Shown: one piece after another, positions 37,657-49,716 of the stretch
How the letters are laid out: each line of letters begins with the position of its first letter
How positions within the stretch are numbered: the stretch's first letter is position 1
Assembly: GCA_000320545.1 (NCBI GenBank)
Contig: ADNK01001328.1
Span: 1 to 64,000 of the forward strand
Source: Bigelowiella natans CCMP2755
Lineage: Eukaryota; Cercozoa; Chlorarachniophyceae
Length of the DNA stretch: 64,000 nt
Direction of reading: 5' to 3'
Position numbers and translations under genes: made by a program
The notes under the pieces: generated by a model
Told to the model about the DNA's origin: nothing
Databases searched by the model: none
Seen by the model: only the letters and a program-made list of their open reading frames with translations

Positions 37657-39403
37657 TTTACATTGAATAAGGATCTATCCGTAGCTTTTAGGACTTAGAT
37701 AATCCTAGAATAATGAGGATACATATCTAGATATAAGAATGCATTTTCATCGATCTCCATGTGCATATATATATAATGAGCTGTATGCTGTGGACACGTA
37801 GCTACGATGCGGTGCTTCAGACGATGGCACAACTAATTCTACGTATGTACACACGCATGTACTAGATGTAACTGCATATGCATGCATGCGCATCGTGTAC
37901 TATCCCTAGCGCGGCGAAAAAAATTTATAAATGCAATGGCCAGACCAAATAGCAGGTATGCAACAATATCTTAGTGGTCTTGATGAACTTAATATGTGCA
38001 CGTGCGGCTCTAGCTATACCGCGAGTGCGGGGCTTACTAATATGCAGCCTCACTAGACCTATTTAGCTATGCTAGTGGGAGTAACTTAACTCTATTTTTT
38101 CCCTGGAAAACTGACTCGCATGCACTCATTATATATTGCTATTTAGCTGAGGAAACTATGCTAGAAGTATATTCTTATGCCGCACTGTATCAACTTCACT
38201 TAACTTTTGTTTTAATCCAACCATCCATGCCATGTCTTCCTCCAGCTGAAAAAATCAGTACAAAAATCAGGATGGATATGCCGAAATAAAGTGACTGAAT
38301 TTACTCCTTTAGAAACTAGGTGTGATGTCATATAAGTTCTGTAGAAGCACCTATTTCTGTGATGTAATCCGTAAGAGAGGTCGGCAAAATAGATAACAGG
38401 ACCAGACACCTTCAATCACATTCAACATCTAATATAACTCGCACAGAAAAGAGATCGGACAATAGATGTACATACATATTTTTGCTCAATTACCAATGCA
38501 CTTGGAGCGGCATCGTTTCCTCATGATGCACACCTGGTCCCTGCATTTATCAATTGTTGCAAGGCTTTATTTAGAGACACCACAGGCAACCGCTTTTCTA
38601 TTTTTACTTGTTCTTCTTCCCAACCATAAAATACAACATAGGCTTCAACCATCCTCCACCTATGCTAAGTCTTAATACTGACACGATGGACGTAAACTAC
38701 CGCCCTCCCCTCCCCCCCCCCCCCTCCCCTAATTATCTATACGCTACTATAATGTACATATGTATGTGCGTTATGATTTAGCTCGCATAACCGCGGACGC
38801 CATGCTGACGATTCTGTTGGCAACAACTTCAGCTTTCAACCCGGGAAATACCCACCGAACCGGCCACCAAAATGTCACCTTCATCGAATGCATTTATCTT
38901 TTAATATGTGTATGCTGAAGCTTAGAAGAACAAGTGCAAGATGATAAATGACCTACAAACGCAAATGGGCCTGTAATCGGAAACGTTTTAATTGTTTTTT
39001 TCCCTTACTAGTCACCCAATCACTCTATCTCTATCTATTCCCATTCTTTTACATTCCGAGCACTTTTTTTGTGAAATTTGAATCTAAGAAATGCTTTGGT
39101 TACCCCATTGAACATTCTTGTATTCACATGCCATGGCCTAGGAAGAATATATCATACGCTCAGACATATTACATATGTATATACTGTGGGATTCGTTGAA
39201 TAGTGTCATAGTGATTTGGTTTCGGATACTACATGAGTAATGAAATAGCCACTTTGGAGTTCGCTCGTCGGAGCTCTAAACATTATCCAAATGACAACAA
39301 TACGGAGAATGGTTCGACTAACGACGAATAGATTATATCGATGAAGCTACTACGGCAAGGATTAGTTTTCCTGAGAAAAACAGCTACGCTATACATCTAC
39401 TAC
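37657..39403. other. Convergent intergenic region with GCATGC/CTAG island
   Basis: From about 37750 to 38170 lies an island with CATATGCATGCATGCGCAT near 37880 and several TAGC/CTAG words. The remainder is AT-rich, with a poly-C tract at 38706-38724. Terminal exons of the dehydrogenase gene may lie in its right part, but I could not support any. Confidence 0.65.
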
Positions 39404-40321
39404 CAAGCCTTAACGAATTGTTCGCATGAATCAGAGCTGCCTGTGGGACACAATATATCAATATATATATATATATATATATATATAATTCATACATATC
39501 GAACCAAGTGTTTCCCTCAATTCTCTCTCACTCATCAACCCTCTACTTCCTACCTTGGACGCGCAGTAAGCTGAAAGGCGGCATGCGTACGATCTACAGG
39601 GTAGTCTGCGTCAATCTATCTCATACTATGAGTGCAAATCATTCGACTCACATGACCACAGTCTCGCTTCCGCAATAGCACCAAAAAATACACAAAGGAG
39701 AGCTGTACAGTGTTACCTTCCCGCGGACGACGCTACGTTCACTATGCGACCCTGATCACGTTTGATCATATCTTTGAGGAAAACCTGACAAAATTTGAAA
39801 GTCATGGCAATCCGAATCAGATTTACATGACATAGCGTGATTGCTGCCTTTATCATGTAGAGCGGCCCAAGTGCGTTGATTCCCAATGTTTTCGCCAGGT
39901 CTTCATTGCTCCAGTCGATTAGATTCTTTCCCTCTCCAACAACTCCAGCATTATTGATGAGAACATCGATCCCTTGTGGAAACTCAGCTTTAACCTTGGC
40001 CGCCATTGAAGATACAGCCTTCACATCCGAGACGTCGCACAAGTAGGAAGACGCAACTCCGCCTTTCTTGGTGATTTCATTTGAGACGCGTTTGAGTCCC
40101 AGTGCTGATACGTCCAGCATGACAACGTGCGCTCCATGGTTTGCGAGCTTCTTTGCCACTACTTCTCCGATTCCTGAAGCAGAGCCCGTTATGATGACGA
40201 CTTTGCCCTTGAGTCTCTCTGGGTAAACCGTCCCGGACAGGAACTTGTCCGAAGTAATCACCACTAGCACGACGATTGCCACACAGCAGACGAGGAGGGG
40301 GAGAAGCAAAATGAAAGTCAT
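39404..40321 (-). CDS. Membrane-anchored short-chain dehydrogenase/reductase (3' end unresolved)
   Basis: NAD(P)-dependent oxidoreductase of the classical SDR family, most like the retinol/hydroxysteroid dehydrogenase type that carries an N-terminal anchor. The ATG at 40321 opens a hydrophobic helix (FILLLPLLVCCVAIVVLV). The Rossmann motif GKVVIITGSASGIGEVVAKK, then CDVSD, VLINNAGVVG and GRIVNVASSAG follow. A 42-nt in-frame stretch between YMIKA and VFLKDM is probably an intron. Small downstream exons at about 39650-39635, 39585-39550 (AYCASK, the catalytic Tyr and Lys) and 39440-39404 (NNSLRL) continue the family pattern in phase. C-terminal exons were not found, so the gene may extend leftwards or be damaged. 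Confidence 0.7.
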
Positions 40322-40901
40322 GACCACTGACCCGTCTATGCAAATTCCGATTTGAGTGGGGCAATCTTCAAATTATTTAAAGGAACGCCTTCAGTGGGTG
40401 GATGATGAGAGGGAGAGTGTGTGTCAACTTAGAACGTGGTTTTGATCAACTTATCCGAAGATCATGTTCTTTTCCAGAACAGTCATCAGTCAGGCAGCCA
40501 CGCAAACGACGGGCAGCATGAGGGTGGGGATGTGGGAGTACCAGCCTCCACGATTCACAAGGAAAAGGAAAAAGATGAAGGAGAATTTACCCAATTTCTT
40601 CTTGTCGTCACCCATTTTTAGGTAAAATGGGATGCCGTTTTTATGGTAGAGAGAGACCCATCACACAACATCATCCATCAAGAAGAAGGAACGAAATGCC
40701 AAATTCATCACCATGCCGTCACTCACATCCTGATATTAAAAATCGGCTTGTATTTGTCGGAAGTATGTCTCATTTTTGTGTCGTTAGGTAGCAAAGCGCA
40801 TGTCGGTCGTTCACTGCCTCACATGCCCTCCTCCTGTGCTGCAGACCAAGAGTAATGCTGCTACGTCCCCTGGCCTTCGATACTGACTAGAGCTCGAAGC
40901 T
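40322..40901. other. Divergent intergenic region
   Basis: Lies between the dehydrogenase (-) and the GTPase (+). No repeat and no recognisable domain. Short frames at 40436-40621 and 40643-40855 are not supported by homology I can see. Confidence 0.45.
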
Positions 40902-41900
40902 ATGTCCTCGGAGGAGTGGCTTAAGGTAGGGTTGACCGAAAGCGACAGTGATTCTCAAATTATATGTAGTCAAGAGAGACCAGACGAGGCTGCTGGGTCC
41001 ACCCCAACACCCCCTCCCTCGAATCTGAGGGTAATTCTGAGCAGTAGAAAGAACAAAAGATCCGGAAGCCTGAATCTTAAGCCAGATCATGAAGTGAATA
41101 TCGCTATCCTTGGTCCTTCGGGAGTTGGCAAGTCGGCCTTGCTAAATCGATGGATTGATGGCGATTTCAGCAAGAAGTGGGTGTCGACGAACGGCCTGCA
41201 AGGACGGGTTAAGATATTTTTCCTCAAGGTAATAACCAATTTCATAATGAACGGCTGTCAAAGAAGAAGCTATGACTAAGTTCAGCGCATTGTTCATCAT
41301 ACGCAAACATTGTTACAGGGTTTCATAGTAAAAGCGAATGTGCTGGATGCCAGTGGTCAAAAGAGGCACAGAGCAATCGTAGAGGAACAGCTTAGCAATC
41401 AGCACGGGTGTATTATATGTTTCTCAGCGGCGAAAGAGAGTAGCAACAGCTTAGAGGAAGCAAAGGAATGGGTCGATAAAGTTCGTACTTCGAATCCGTC
41501 TTGTAATTTGGTACTAGTAGTCCGAAACATCCCCATTTTTTACACGGTTTCGTCACGCACAGCAACAATGTATTTTATTGCACTCAGGCGCTCATCGAAT
41601 GTCAAACAGATAAATATCCAGCGAACTCTGAAATTACAGTTGAAGCCACAACATTTGCAGCAAAAAGGAAAATGGAATTCTATTCGACTAGTGCAGCAAA
41701 ATCAGGGTTACTTCTTAAGCACTATTAGAATTTTTAAGAGAACGTCCCCTCCTACTTTGAGGTCAACTCTGTGTATCTATGTATGATATACAGAGACGTG
41801 GTCGAAGAATCATTCACTAAATTTATAGAAAACATCTTGATCTCTAAACGAGGATCGAGCAACATCTTCACCATTGCTGGGGAGCGGAAGGTTCATACAT

Positions 41901-41935
<35 letters not shown>

Positions 41936-42700
41936 TTAAGTCGTCGTCGTCGTCACAACCGCCACTATTGTCAGTAACACCATCATAACCATTACCACCC
42001 CGAGCCTGATCATCCGACGTGTCAGAGAAACTGCAATTAAGCAGTATTCATGTAAAAGAAAATCAATTTGTTTTCGTAGCAGGATAGTATGGTTAAGACG
42101 AAGCAGAAACATGAGGGGGAGGGGGAGGGGGATGGATCGAATAGCAGGTTCTCACCAGGACAGGTACAAAGCTACCTATCTAGGAGAAGATCTTTCAAGC
42201 AGCACTACTGGCAGCAGGAAATACTGAACAATAATTGTTTTAAAGATAGTTGAATGTTTCCGCAAGAAGTATGGTGGCTGGGTGGACACAAAAGTGCTGG
42301 CAATCCGATCAGATGGTTCGTTAGATCTCGGAATTGGTGATAACGTGCATCCTTCAAGGTGCTACCTAATACTACTATCACTACTACTGATAATATTAGT
42401 AGTAGTAGTTGTAGTTGTAGTAGTAGTAGTAGTAGATGCATATTGGGTATTATTCTATAGTCATGTATTTTGTCATGGGTGAGGGTTGACGCGCTGGTAA
42501 TCCCAGCAATGGACGAGGGGGAGGAAAAGACACACATAGATGATTCCTTGTGCTCTCACAACAGCACTCTGTCTGTACCACGGATAAATCACACTTTCGA
42601 TGACGTTTTCCCAGCACCATTGAAATTCATCACCTATAAACGTTATGAACCTGTTGTAGCAACGTTGCACAGGCAGAAACAAAAAATGCAAAGACGATAA
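40902..42700 (+). CDS. Ras-like small GTPase with C-terminal Tudor-like module
   Basis: Exons 40902-41228, 41319-41516, 41588-41706, 41794-41889, about 42079-42160, 42254-42358 and 42479-42700. The P-loop is intact (AILGPSGVGKSALLNRW). G3 reads LDASGQKR. G5 reads STSAAKSGDVVEESF. The usual NKxD base-recognition motif is replaced by CQTD, so nucleotide specificity or binding may differ. After the last GTPase helix comes a Glu/Gly linker, then VECFRKKYGGWVDTKVLAIR and DGSLDLGIGDNVHPSR. This matches the Tudor-like module of the next gene. The C-terminus (HRQKQKMQRR) is basic and has no CAAX or Rab-type double cysteine. There is an N-terminal extension of about 70 residues. Confidence 0.75.
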
Positions 42701-42768
42701 TGGGTTGTTTCGGTGGTGTTGTGACTCACTCACTCACTCACTGTGCATTAGTGTCCGGATAATAGACA

Positions 42769-44162
42769 TGGATGAGCGGTCACGAAGAGACGTCTGGGAT
42801 GCAGGCACACCTGTTGAGGTATACTCCGATCGAGACCAGAAATGGATACCGACGGTCATCATAGGGACAGAGAAAACCGAGGTAATACGCACATACGCAC
42901 AGAGTGCGAAGCTTATTTCAGTTTGTTGAAAAAGAAGAATATTAAGAAGGAGAAGAAGAAGAAGAAGAAGAAGAAGAAGAAGAAGAAGAAGAAGAAGACA
43001 ACATTCATATTGAAAAGGTAGATTCTGACGACGATAATATCGTCCTCCTTGCCTCATTGGTTTCAGAATCTCAATTGGCTAATCACAGAGCTGAAGCCAG
43101 TTCTCCGTTATGACACGGAGATGGTAAGAGCTGCCGATACTGTTGGTTCCAAAATGAAAAGCTCAAACTTAATCAGCAGTAGCAGCAGCAGCAGAATCAG
43201 TGCCAGCAGAGGTATCTTACATGGTATAAAAGAAGAAACAGAAGAAGAAGAAGAGCAAGAGGAACAGGTGCTCGAGCCACAAGCACGTTCTTGTTCAATC
43301 GGAAAACAGGGCGCGACACCACGAAGGGAAAGCAAGACAACGATGGAGGAAGAGCACTCTATTGCGGCTCATAGAACTTCTAAACAACAGGTGAGAACGC
43401 GTGCAGGGGTACCAACAACATCCAACAGCCAAGGCAAACAGGTAGAAAAAATGTTGTTATATATGTGATTATATGTGTGTGCTTCAAGGGACTAACCACA
43501 GACATCATCCCTGTATCGTGAAGGAGTTAAAGACGGAGTTCGCCATCTCCGAGCAGGTTCTGTATCATTCCACCAGCGCTCAGACTTGGATCCATGCGAC
43601 AGTAGAATCCTGCAATAGAGATGGAACAGTCAATCTAGATATAAAGCCGAATGCTGCCGCTTCGAAAATAATGCGGTATCCAGACGAGGAGAAAATAGAT
43701 CTCGGCGAATTGCAAGCCTTGAAGGTTCAATTTTCAACAAAGTAAACCATATTTTTCTCAAATAACTCCACAATTTTTTGTTTAGAGAGATTTAGGTCGC
43801 TTAAACAAAGAGCTTTTAGAAACCCAATCGGAGCACAAAGCCTTGTTGATTCATGCGGAAGAAACTAAAAAGGATTTGACAAGGTAGTAAGCTTACAATC
43901 ATTATCTGAAGCATGGTAAAATTTTCCACATTCTGTTTTCAAAGTCGCATGAAAACCCTTGAAAACGAGCTGCGGTTGGCAAGGCAGAAGGTAAATCGAA
44001 ATATAATAATTGCTTTACAGGTGTTAAATTCTCATGCAAAAATGTTGTACCTATCACGCTTCCAACCACCGAGAACATAATGTACATATATTCGTATGCT
44101 ACGCACATAAACAGAATAGCCAGCTAAAGATACAGAACCGGAGGCTAAAGTTTCGATTATAG
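42769..44162 (+). CDS. Tudor-like module and coiled-coil protein
   Basis: Begins 69 bp after the GTPase stop on the same strand, with MDERSRRDVWDAGTPVEVYS. Two copies of an SH3/Tudor-like module are visible: VEVYSDRDQKWIPTVIIG at about 42800-42880 and VLYHSTSAQTWIHATVES with DGTVNLDIKPNAAASKIMR at about 43550-43680. A Ser/Glu-rich linker lies between them (43140-43440). The C-terminal exons (DLGRLNKELLETQSEHKALL; KTLENELRLARQK; SQLKIQNRRLKFRL) form a coiled coil ending at 44162. A GAA run at 42951-43001 is intronic. The function is unknown. The shared module and adjacency suggest a common origin or pathway with the GTPase. Confidence 0.65.
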
Positions 44163-45236
44163 CACAGTTAGTGAGGTGATATTGGAAGGCGAGCCATGAC
44201 CATATTCTCTTTGTGCAAGCGATGATTATGCCAAAAAATTACAGGTAATAAAGTTATTTGCCTCATGCGGGGCAATACATACAGCAGTAGCTGCATCGAC
44301 TACTTGATATGCGATGCATGGTGCATATAAGCCTGCATGCAAAACATTACGGAACGCATTGCTATGTATACATATATATGTACACATAAAATATTCAGGG
44401 CATCAACGCCACCCCCTGGCTAGCTGGGCATTGACCGCGCAGTCAATGCCCTGCGGGAAATGACTTCATTCAAGTACAAGTTCCCACCGTCTACGTTTGT
44501 GCGGTTGGATTGGTGCCTGTTGTCCTTCCCCGGGAAAAGTGTGAAGCCATGACGCGCTCACGCTTGCATGCAGGCGAAATGATGTGATGTGTCCAAATTC
44601 TGAGCTGCGTGATCTAGCTAGCTAGTGATGATGCGCTGATCACATGTGTGCAGATCTAGCGATGTCCCAACAGATGCCCCATCATAGCACATGAAATGAG
44701 AGACAAAGAGGAGCCACCCCTGCTAGCCTGGCTCATCTTTCGATTCTAGCTTTCTAGCTTTGCTTAGACAACCGTTGACGCGACAGCTTGAATTCGCAAA
44801 CTACCATTAGATCATAATGACTAGATGAAGCAATGTCTTGCACGCACATCACATGCGTTGCCTCTTGCACGCTAGCACGCGTCGTCTTCATCATTCACAT
44901 CAGGCAGCTCTCTAAAATGTAGCATCGCTCGCTTGGCTGCGCATCTCGCTCTGCAAGCACCCACACTAGCGCACCGTTTCATTCAAATTGTCCTCTTCAT
45001 CATGACACAAAGATAACCAACGAAACAACGTAACGATAAATGTGTGGACGCGCTCTCTAGCTAGCTAGGGTGATGTCAATTGGCGGGAAAATGTGTTAAT
45101 AAATGTTGCCGTTATAGACCTACGCTTTGTTGGCTGGATAAATTCGTTAACAAAACGTTTAATAAATTAAAACGTAAAGCGCTAAATTTTTCATTCTGAT
45201 GGTGTCGGGACACAATATTCGCATTAGGTATTGAAT
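44163..45236. other. Convergent intergenic island rich in CTAG/GCATGC palindromes
   Basis: From about 44290 to 45080 there are no microsatellites and many palindromic words (GATCTAGCTAGCTAG near 44611, CTCTAGCTAGCTAGG near 45054, several GCATGC). Lies between the Tudor-like gene (+) and KDM4-SAM (-). Confidence 0.75.
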
Positions 45237-46942
45237 TCAACGTGCCATTTCGTTCCGAATGTAGTCGCAAAGACGTACTCGAGGTCGGATGGGCAAAATT
45301 TCCATTAATTCTTCCTCATCCATACTCAATAGCTCTTCCAGCCTTATATTCTTGCGGATGATCTAATGCCACAACGCAGTAATAAGATTGGGAAGTTGAT
45401 GGCATCTTTAGTATTATTTCACCTTATCTGCGTAATGAAGAGCTATCCCGAGCTTATTGAAGAGCTGGTATATTGTATATTCTTGTTACAAAATTATGGT
45501 AATAAAGCAAACTACTAGTTCTTTATATGAACATAGATGTCATAACCAGCTTACTGGTGACCTTTCTGATCTCGTGCTTCATATTTACAGGGCGTTTACT
45601 TGGACGGGTATCTTGCTTTAGAGCTCGCTTCTTCCCTACACTACTAGAACCCTGACTGCTATCCGACGGCTGCACTTCGTACCTCGTTAGTGTCAAGTCT
45701 ATCACGTCGTAGTCATCGTCATCCTCAAACAAACCATCTTCATGTTCGTTTTCTCTTTCCTTCTTCGGTTCATTATTGTCCTCCTCAAAATCATCATCAT
45801 CATCGACAAATTTTAGCTCATCGGGAGATGTTGACGTGGACGCCTTTTCACTCGATGAATCATTCTCTCCAGATTCTTTCTCCTCCTTCTTGGCCTCATT
45901 TTGCATCTGCTCTTTCGCAACCTTTTTTGCCACCTACAACTCAAAAGTCAATCATTGCTATCCGTCCTTTTTTTCATAAGAAGTACTACTTTCATCTGCT
46001 TGGCGTTTGGCCTGTAGCCGCAAACGGTGCAACGTTTGTGGGTTCGATTGTTTCGAAACGTGCAAAGCGGGCAACTCCATGGAACCACACCCTTTCTTGC
46101 CTGGCAAATATGTCAAGAAGTCAGGGTATGTAATCTACTGTGCGCTGTCACTGCTGTTGAATGATTTACAATACCTTCATTGATTTTTTCCGATTGTCTT
46201 CTGCTTTTTGCGCTGTTTTCACATAAGGGTGATCCTCCGAGATAATCTGTTATATATAGGCATAAAGAAATAGTCAATAGGAAGATTTATGATCGATGTA
46301 GTTTTAATCTCACGAACCTTCCTTTTCGTCATCTTCTTCACGAAATCGATCATATCGATTCTAACACTATCGGTCACACAACGGCAAAACTTCGCTCCAC
46401 ATCCTTCAGGCACCCAACTGCAATATGATATAAGAATCGTTGTCAATAATGATTACTAACCAAATCCATATTTTGATTCATGCCTGAGAAGTGCAAAATT
46501 GACGGACTCGGCACAATTAAATCCATAGTTGAATCCTAAGTTGTTTGACACAAGCTTTTGAAAAAAAGAGTGACAATGCTGAATTTATTGCACACCTGCG
46601 TGAAAGGACTTGGGGAAAGTGATCATGAACTCGCCCTCATGTTGTACTGCTCGATAAACCTTATTTTATTATTGGGCTTAGTGAAATAGAAGCTCTTTAT
46701 AAGACAAGGGGGTTACAAATGCTTGTTGTTTCATACCGGTATCCCGGCACTTTCGAGGAGTTTAGGGCTCACTACACATTTCTTGTGTCTCAAAAATTCC
46801 GCACACTGTCTCGCCTGATGCGGATAAAGCCCTTTGAGGACTCGCTCCGTCTGCTCGAAGTGGCTCCCTGGGATCCCATACCTTATACCAAACACAGAAA
46901 GAAAATATTATGAGTTCACCCTGAATACAAAAGATGAACTAC

Positions 46943-46998
<56 letters not shown>

Positions 46999-48663
46999 GA
47001 GAGAGAATTACCATTGTTTCGGCTTCCCAAAATGAAGGTAATTTATGGAAAATAAATTCATGTCCTGAAACAGATTTCCATAAAATAAGTTAGTTGGGAG
47101 AACGACGACCTCATAACCATACTATTCACAAGAATTTGATTAAATACCTCTACATGCCAAGAAAATGTAGATTGCCACATACCGAAATATAGCATCGGTA
47201 GGGTGACCTGAGATGGAGAGACACCAATTATACATGATGGACAACTTGCACTGGGTTATGAAAAAATGTCGACTAGCACAGTACCCCGGGTAAATCGTTC
47301 CGGATGAGATTCAGGATAGTTCCAAGCTGAATATTTTTGAAATTGGGGATTAGAAGAGGGAAAGTGGGTATCTAAAAATGTTGCGAAGGCTTACGTCGTT
47401 GCAGTTCCATGATTCCTGGTCCTTGTCGAAAAGGCTCCTATTTTTTCCGGTACACACAGACCTCAGGAAGTAAATCAATTTAAGCGTTAAATTAGTACCC
47501 TGGGCTATCTGCGCCATAGAGCGGGGGACTGCGATGTGAAATATTACTCCAGTATGCCTGCATATCGTCGAATAGGTTATCATTGAGAATGAGTTGGAAA
47601 CGAAACCGAGACAATTAAGTTTGGACCCTTTCCAGTTGTTTGAAATCGCGGTCCTGGAAGTATTTTCGTTCTCTTCTTGAGCAAGAATTCAACCTCTTAT
47701 CGCATTCATTGGAGAATCCATGAACAGTCATGTAATCTGTCTCCATTATAGAGATTACCTGCAAAACCCAACGTATTCACAACATAGTTCCCACTTCGTG
47801 AAAATCTTAACTAACCTCATAGACACCACGACTCCCATTTACGTGTTGCCGGACGGGACTGTGAATAATTGCAGGATCTTCCAACTTTGTGCTACTTCGT
47901 GTCTAAGTTTTGCAATTACATTGCTGAAGTGTGGCACCATCGCAAACGAAGTTACGAATATTGTCGACCTACTACCTTATTCTCGTTGCGTGATTTCCCG
48001 ACGTATCCCAGCCTGTCAAAGTGATATCCAGCAGCTCGGGGAATGAATTCTTTCGGAGGAATGATTTTCACAAGGCCGAACTTCTTCCCTTCGTCCTCGA
48101 TGCTCTCCACATACTTACTGAAGTTCTGTAAACAAGCGTGTGACGAACTCGGAATATTATGTATTCACAAAATAGACCTTGAATTCCTCCCACGTAGGCC
48201 GAAATACCGGAATAGAGCACAAAGGATCTTCCTTGGTCATATTTGATCGGATTCCCAGCGAGCTGTGGCGAGTTATCGAGCGAAATGTTTTGGAGTAATG
48301 GCGGGCTGTGTTGAAAGATGGTACGTTTGCTTAGAATGCAGATGTGCATGTAGTTTGTACTTAATTCAGATCAAATTGAGAGAAAAAAAATCAATACCCA
48401 CACGCAAAATCACGCGCACTTTTCGCATAATTCAAGCAGGAAGCATCTACATGTCAAATTACGGCCGCAGTCTCCGACCTCGGGTTTGGTGACTGATCTT
48501 GAGAATTTGATTTAATCTTATGAAGTCGCACATATGAAATGTCCTGTGTTTAATGTCAGACAGAGTAGTACAGAACAGAACCCCACCTACCTCGTGGAAA
48601 AGCACTGGACTGTGAGAATTGACAATGTCCTTCTCGCGACGGGGGGTGGAAATCGAACCCATT
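45237..48663 (-). CDS. KDM4/JMJD2-type JmjC histone demethylase with C-terminal SAM-like domain
   Basis: Predicted nuclear Fe(II)/2-oxoglutarate lysine demethylase; KDM4 enzymes act on methylated H3K9/K36. JmjN: SPVLFHE joined to NFSKYVESIEDEG and GLVKIIPPKEFIPR. JmjC exons follow: YWSNISHRSPPLYGADSPG, SLFDKDQESWNCND, LGTILNLIRNDLPG, VTLPMLYFGMWQSTFSWHVE (HxE iron ligands), LHFGKPKQW, HFEQTERVLKGLYPHQARQC, FLRHKKCVVSPKLLESAGIP, GEFMITFPKSFHAG (third ligand) and YGFNCAESVNFALL. A Cys cluster (CGAKFCRC) follows. An acidic tail (about 45933-45540) leads to two short exons reading LFNKLGIALHYADK and RLEELLSMDEEELMEILPI, a SAM-like fold ending at 45237. Introns are short. An upstream in-frame ATG lies at 48698. 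Confidence 0.85.
46945..46996. repeat. (GA)n microsatellite
   Basis: Near-perfect GA run in one intron of the KDM4-like gene, the only long microsatellite in that gene. Confidence 0.9.
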
Positions 48664-48730
48664 GAGGTGATTTTCTTCGTTTGCGTGAATTCGCACAAAT
48701 TATATTTAACCTGGATTTAACAACGTTCAG
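48664..48730. promoter_or_regulatory. Compact divergent promoter between KDM4-like and SNARE genes
   Basis: Less than about 70 bp separates the KDM4-like start (48663, -) from the first SNARE exon I can recognise (about 48731, +). No core promoter motif is evident. An undetected 5' exon of either gene would change this. Confidence 0.35.
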
Positions 48731-49068
48731 GAGCCTACGTTTCAGAAGTACGAACGGGCGTTTACTACCGTTCTAAATCGGTTGAAAGCGAAGATAAGCT
48801 CTCTTCGCCGAGCGAGAGATAATGGTATGTGCATTTTCTTCACAGCTTCAGGAAGCTCATCGATTTCTCCGCCGATGTTGCAGACATACAGTATCGACTC
48901 CTTCAGGAAGGATTAGAAGATGTGAAGAATGCAAAGGAATATGTAAGCCTCGATTAGTATTTGCCCTTTGTTAATCATACCATAACTTCAATGCTACACA
49001 GCTAAATACATTGGATAGAGAGATGGCAAGCTGGCATTATCATCAAAAGGTCTATTTAGAGCACAACA

Positions 49069-49112
<44 letters not shown>

Positions 49113-49716
49113 ATACCCATCTGAGAAAAGTCTCCTCATTAGGCAAATTTAGAATCGAGGGCACGCATTAGATTACGATCTCTAAGGAAAAATCTATCTC
49201 AACACCAAGAAGTGTTGAAAAGCTACGCACGTAATTTAGACCCAGATTCCAGCGTTGTCGCGCCGGTGATAACTGAAGCATAGAAAAATTGGGAAATGTC
49301 TCATTTTGTTTTTAATGGACAGGAGGATCGAGATTCAAGACGACGTTTAAATGAGATGTCGGCTATCCAGATGGATAACAGATCAAGCATGGAACGAACC
49401 ATTCGAGAAATTGATGATATGCATTCAAAAGGAACTGAAACGATGGAGATTTTGGGTGGGAATACAGAAGCACTAGTGCGGGCAAAATCCAATGTACTTT
49501 TTTTTAATTATGAATGGTATGTCTTTGTTCATATTCCAATATTTATTTCAGATTGAATTTACGAGCAACATTAACAGCCAGGCAAGAAACGTAGTAAATC
49601 GACTCGCCTACCGTGTTTGGACAGACAAATGCTTGCAATATTCGATTATTGGCGTAGAAATCATAATCATAATTGTGATATTATGCTTTAAGTTCACGAA
49701 TGTTGAACGACACTGA
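48731..49716 (+). CDS. NPSN-like Qb-SNARE, tail-anchored
   Basis: Membrane-fusion SNARE. Exons at about 48731-48823, 48850-48942, 49002-49050, 49142-49260, 49322-49492 and 49552-49716. The N-terminal helices (FQKYERAFTTVLNRLKAKIS; KLIDFSADVADIQYRLLQEG) are followed by a SNARE-type heptad stretch (SSMERTIREIDDMHSKGTET, ILGGNTEALVRAKSNV, NINSQARNVVNRLAYRV). TDKC and a single C-terminal membrane helix (YSIIGVEIIIIIVILCFKF) close the protein. The TDKC motif just before the membrane segment resembles NPSN (novel plant SNARE) rather than Vti1. The start codon is unresolved; no ATG is visible ahead of the first recognised exon. An AT run (49071-49109) is intronic. Confidence 0.72.

Noticed and set aside
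38212-38675. Frames between SMN and the dehydrogenase
   Set aside because: No recognisable family, no supporting splice context, and they lie in a convergent intergenic region.
46719-46913. + strand frame at 46.7-46.9 kb
   Set aside because: It is antisense to the JmjC exon that reads FLRHKKCVVSPKLLESAGIP on the minus strand.
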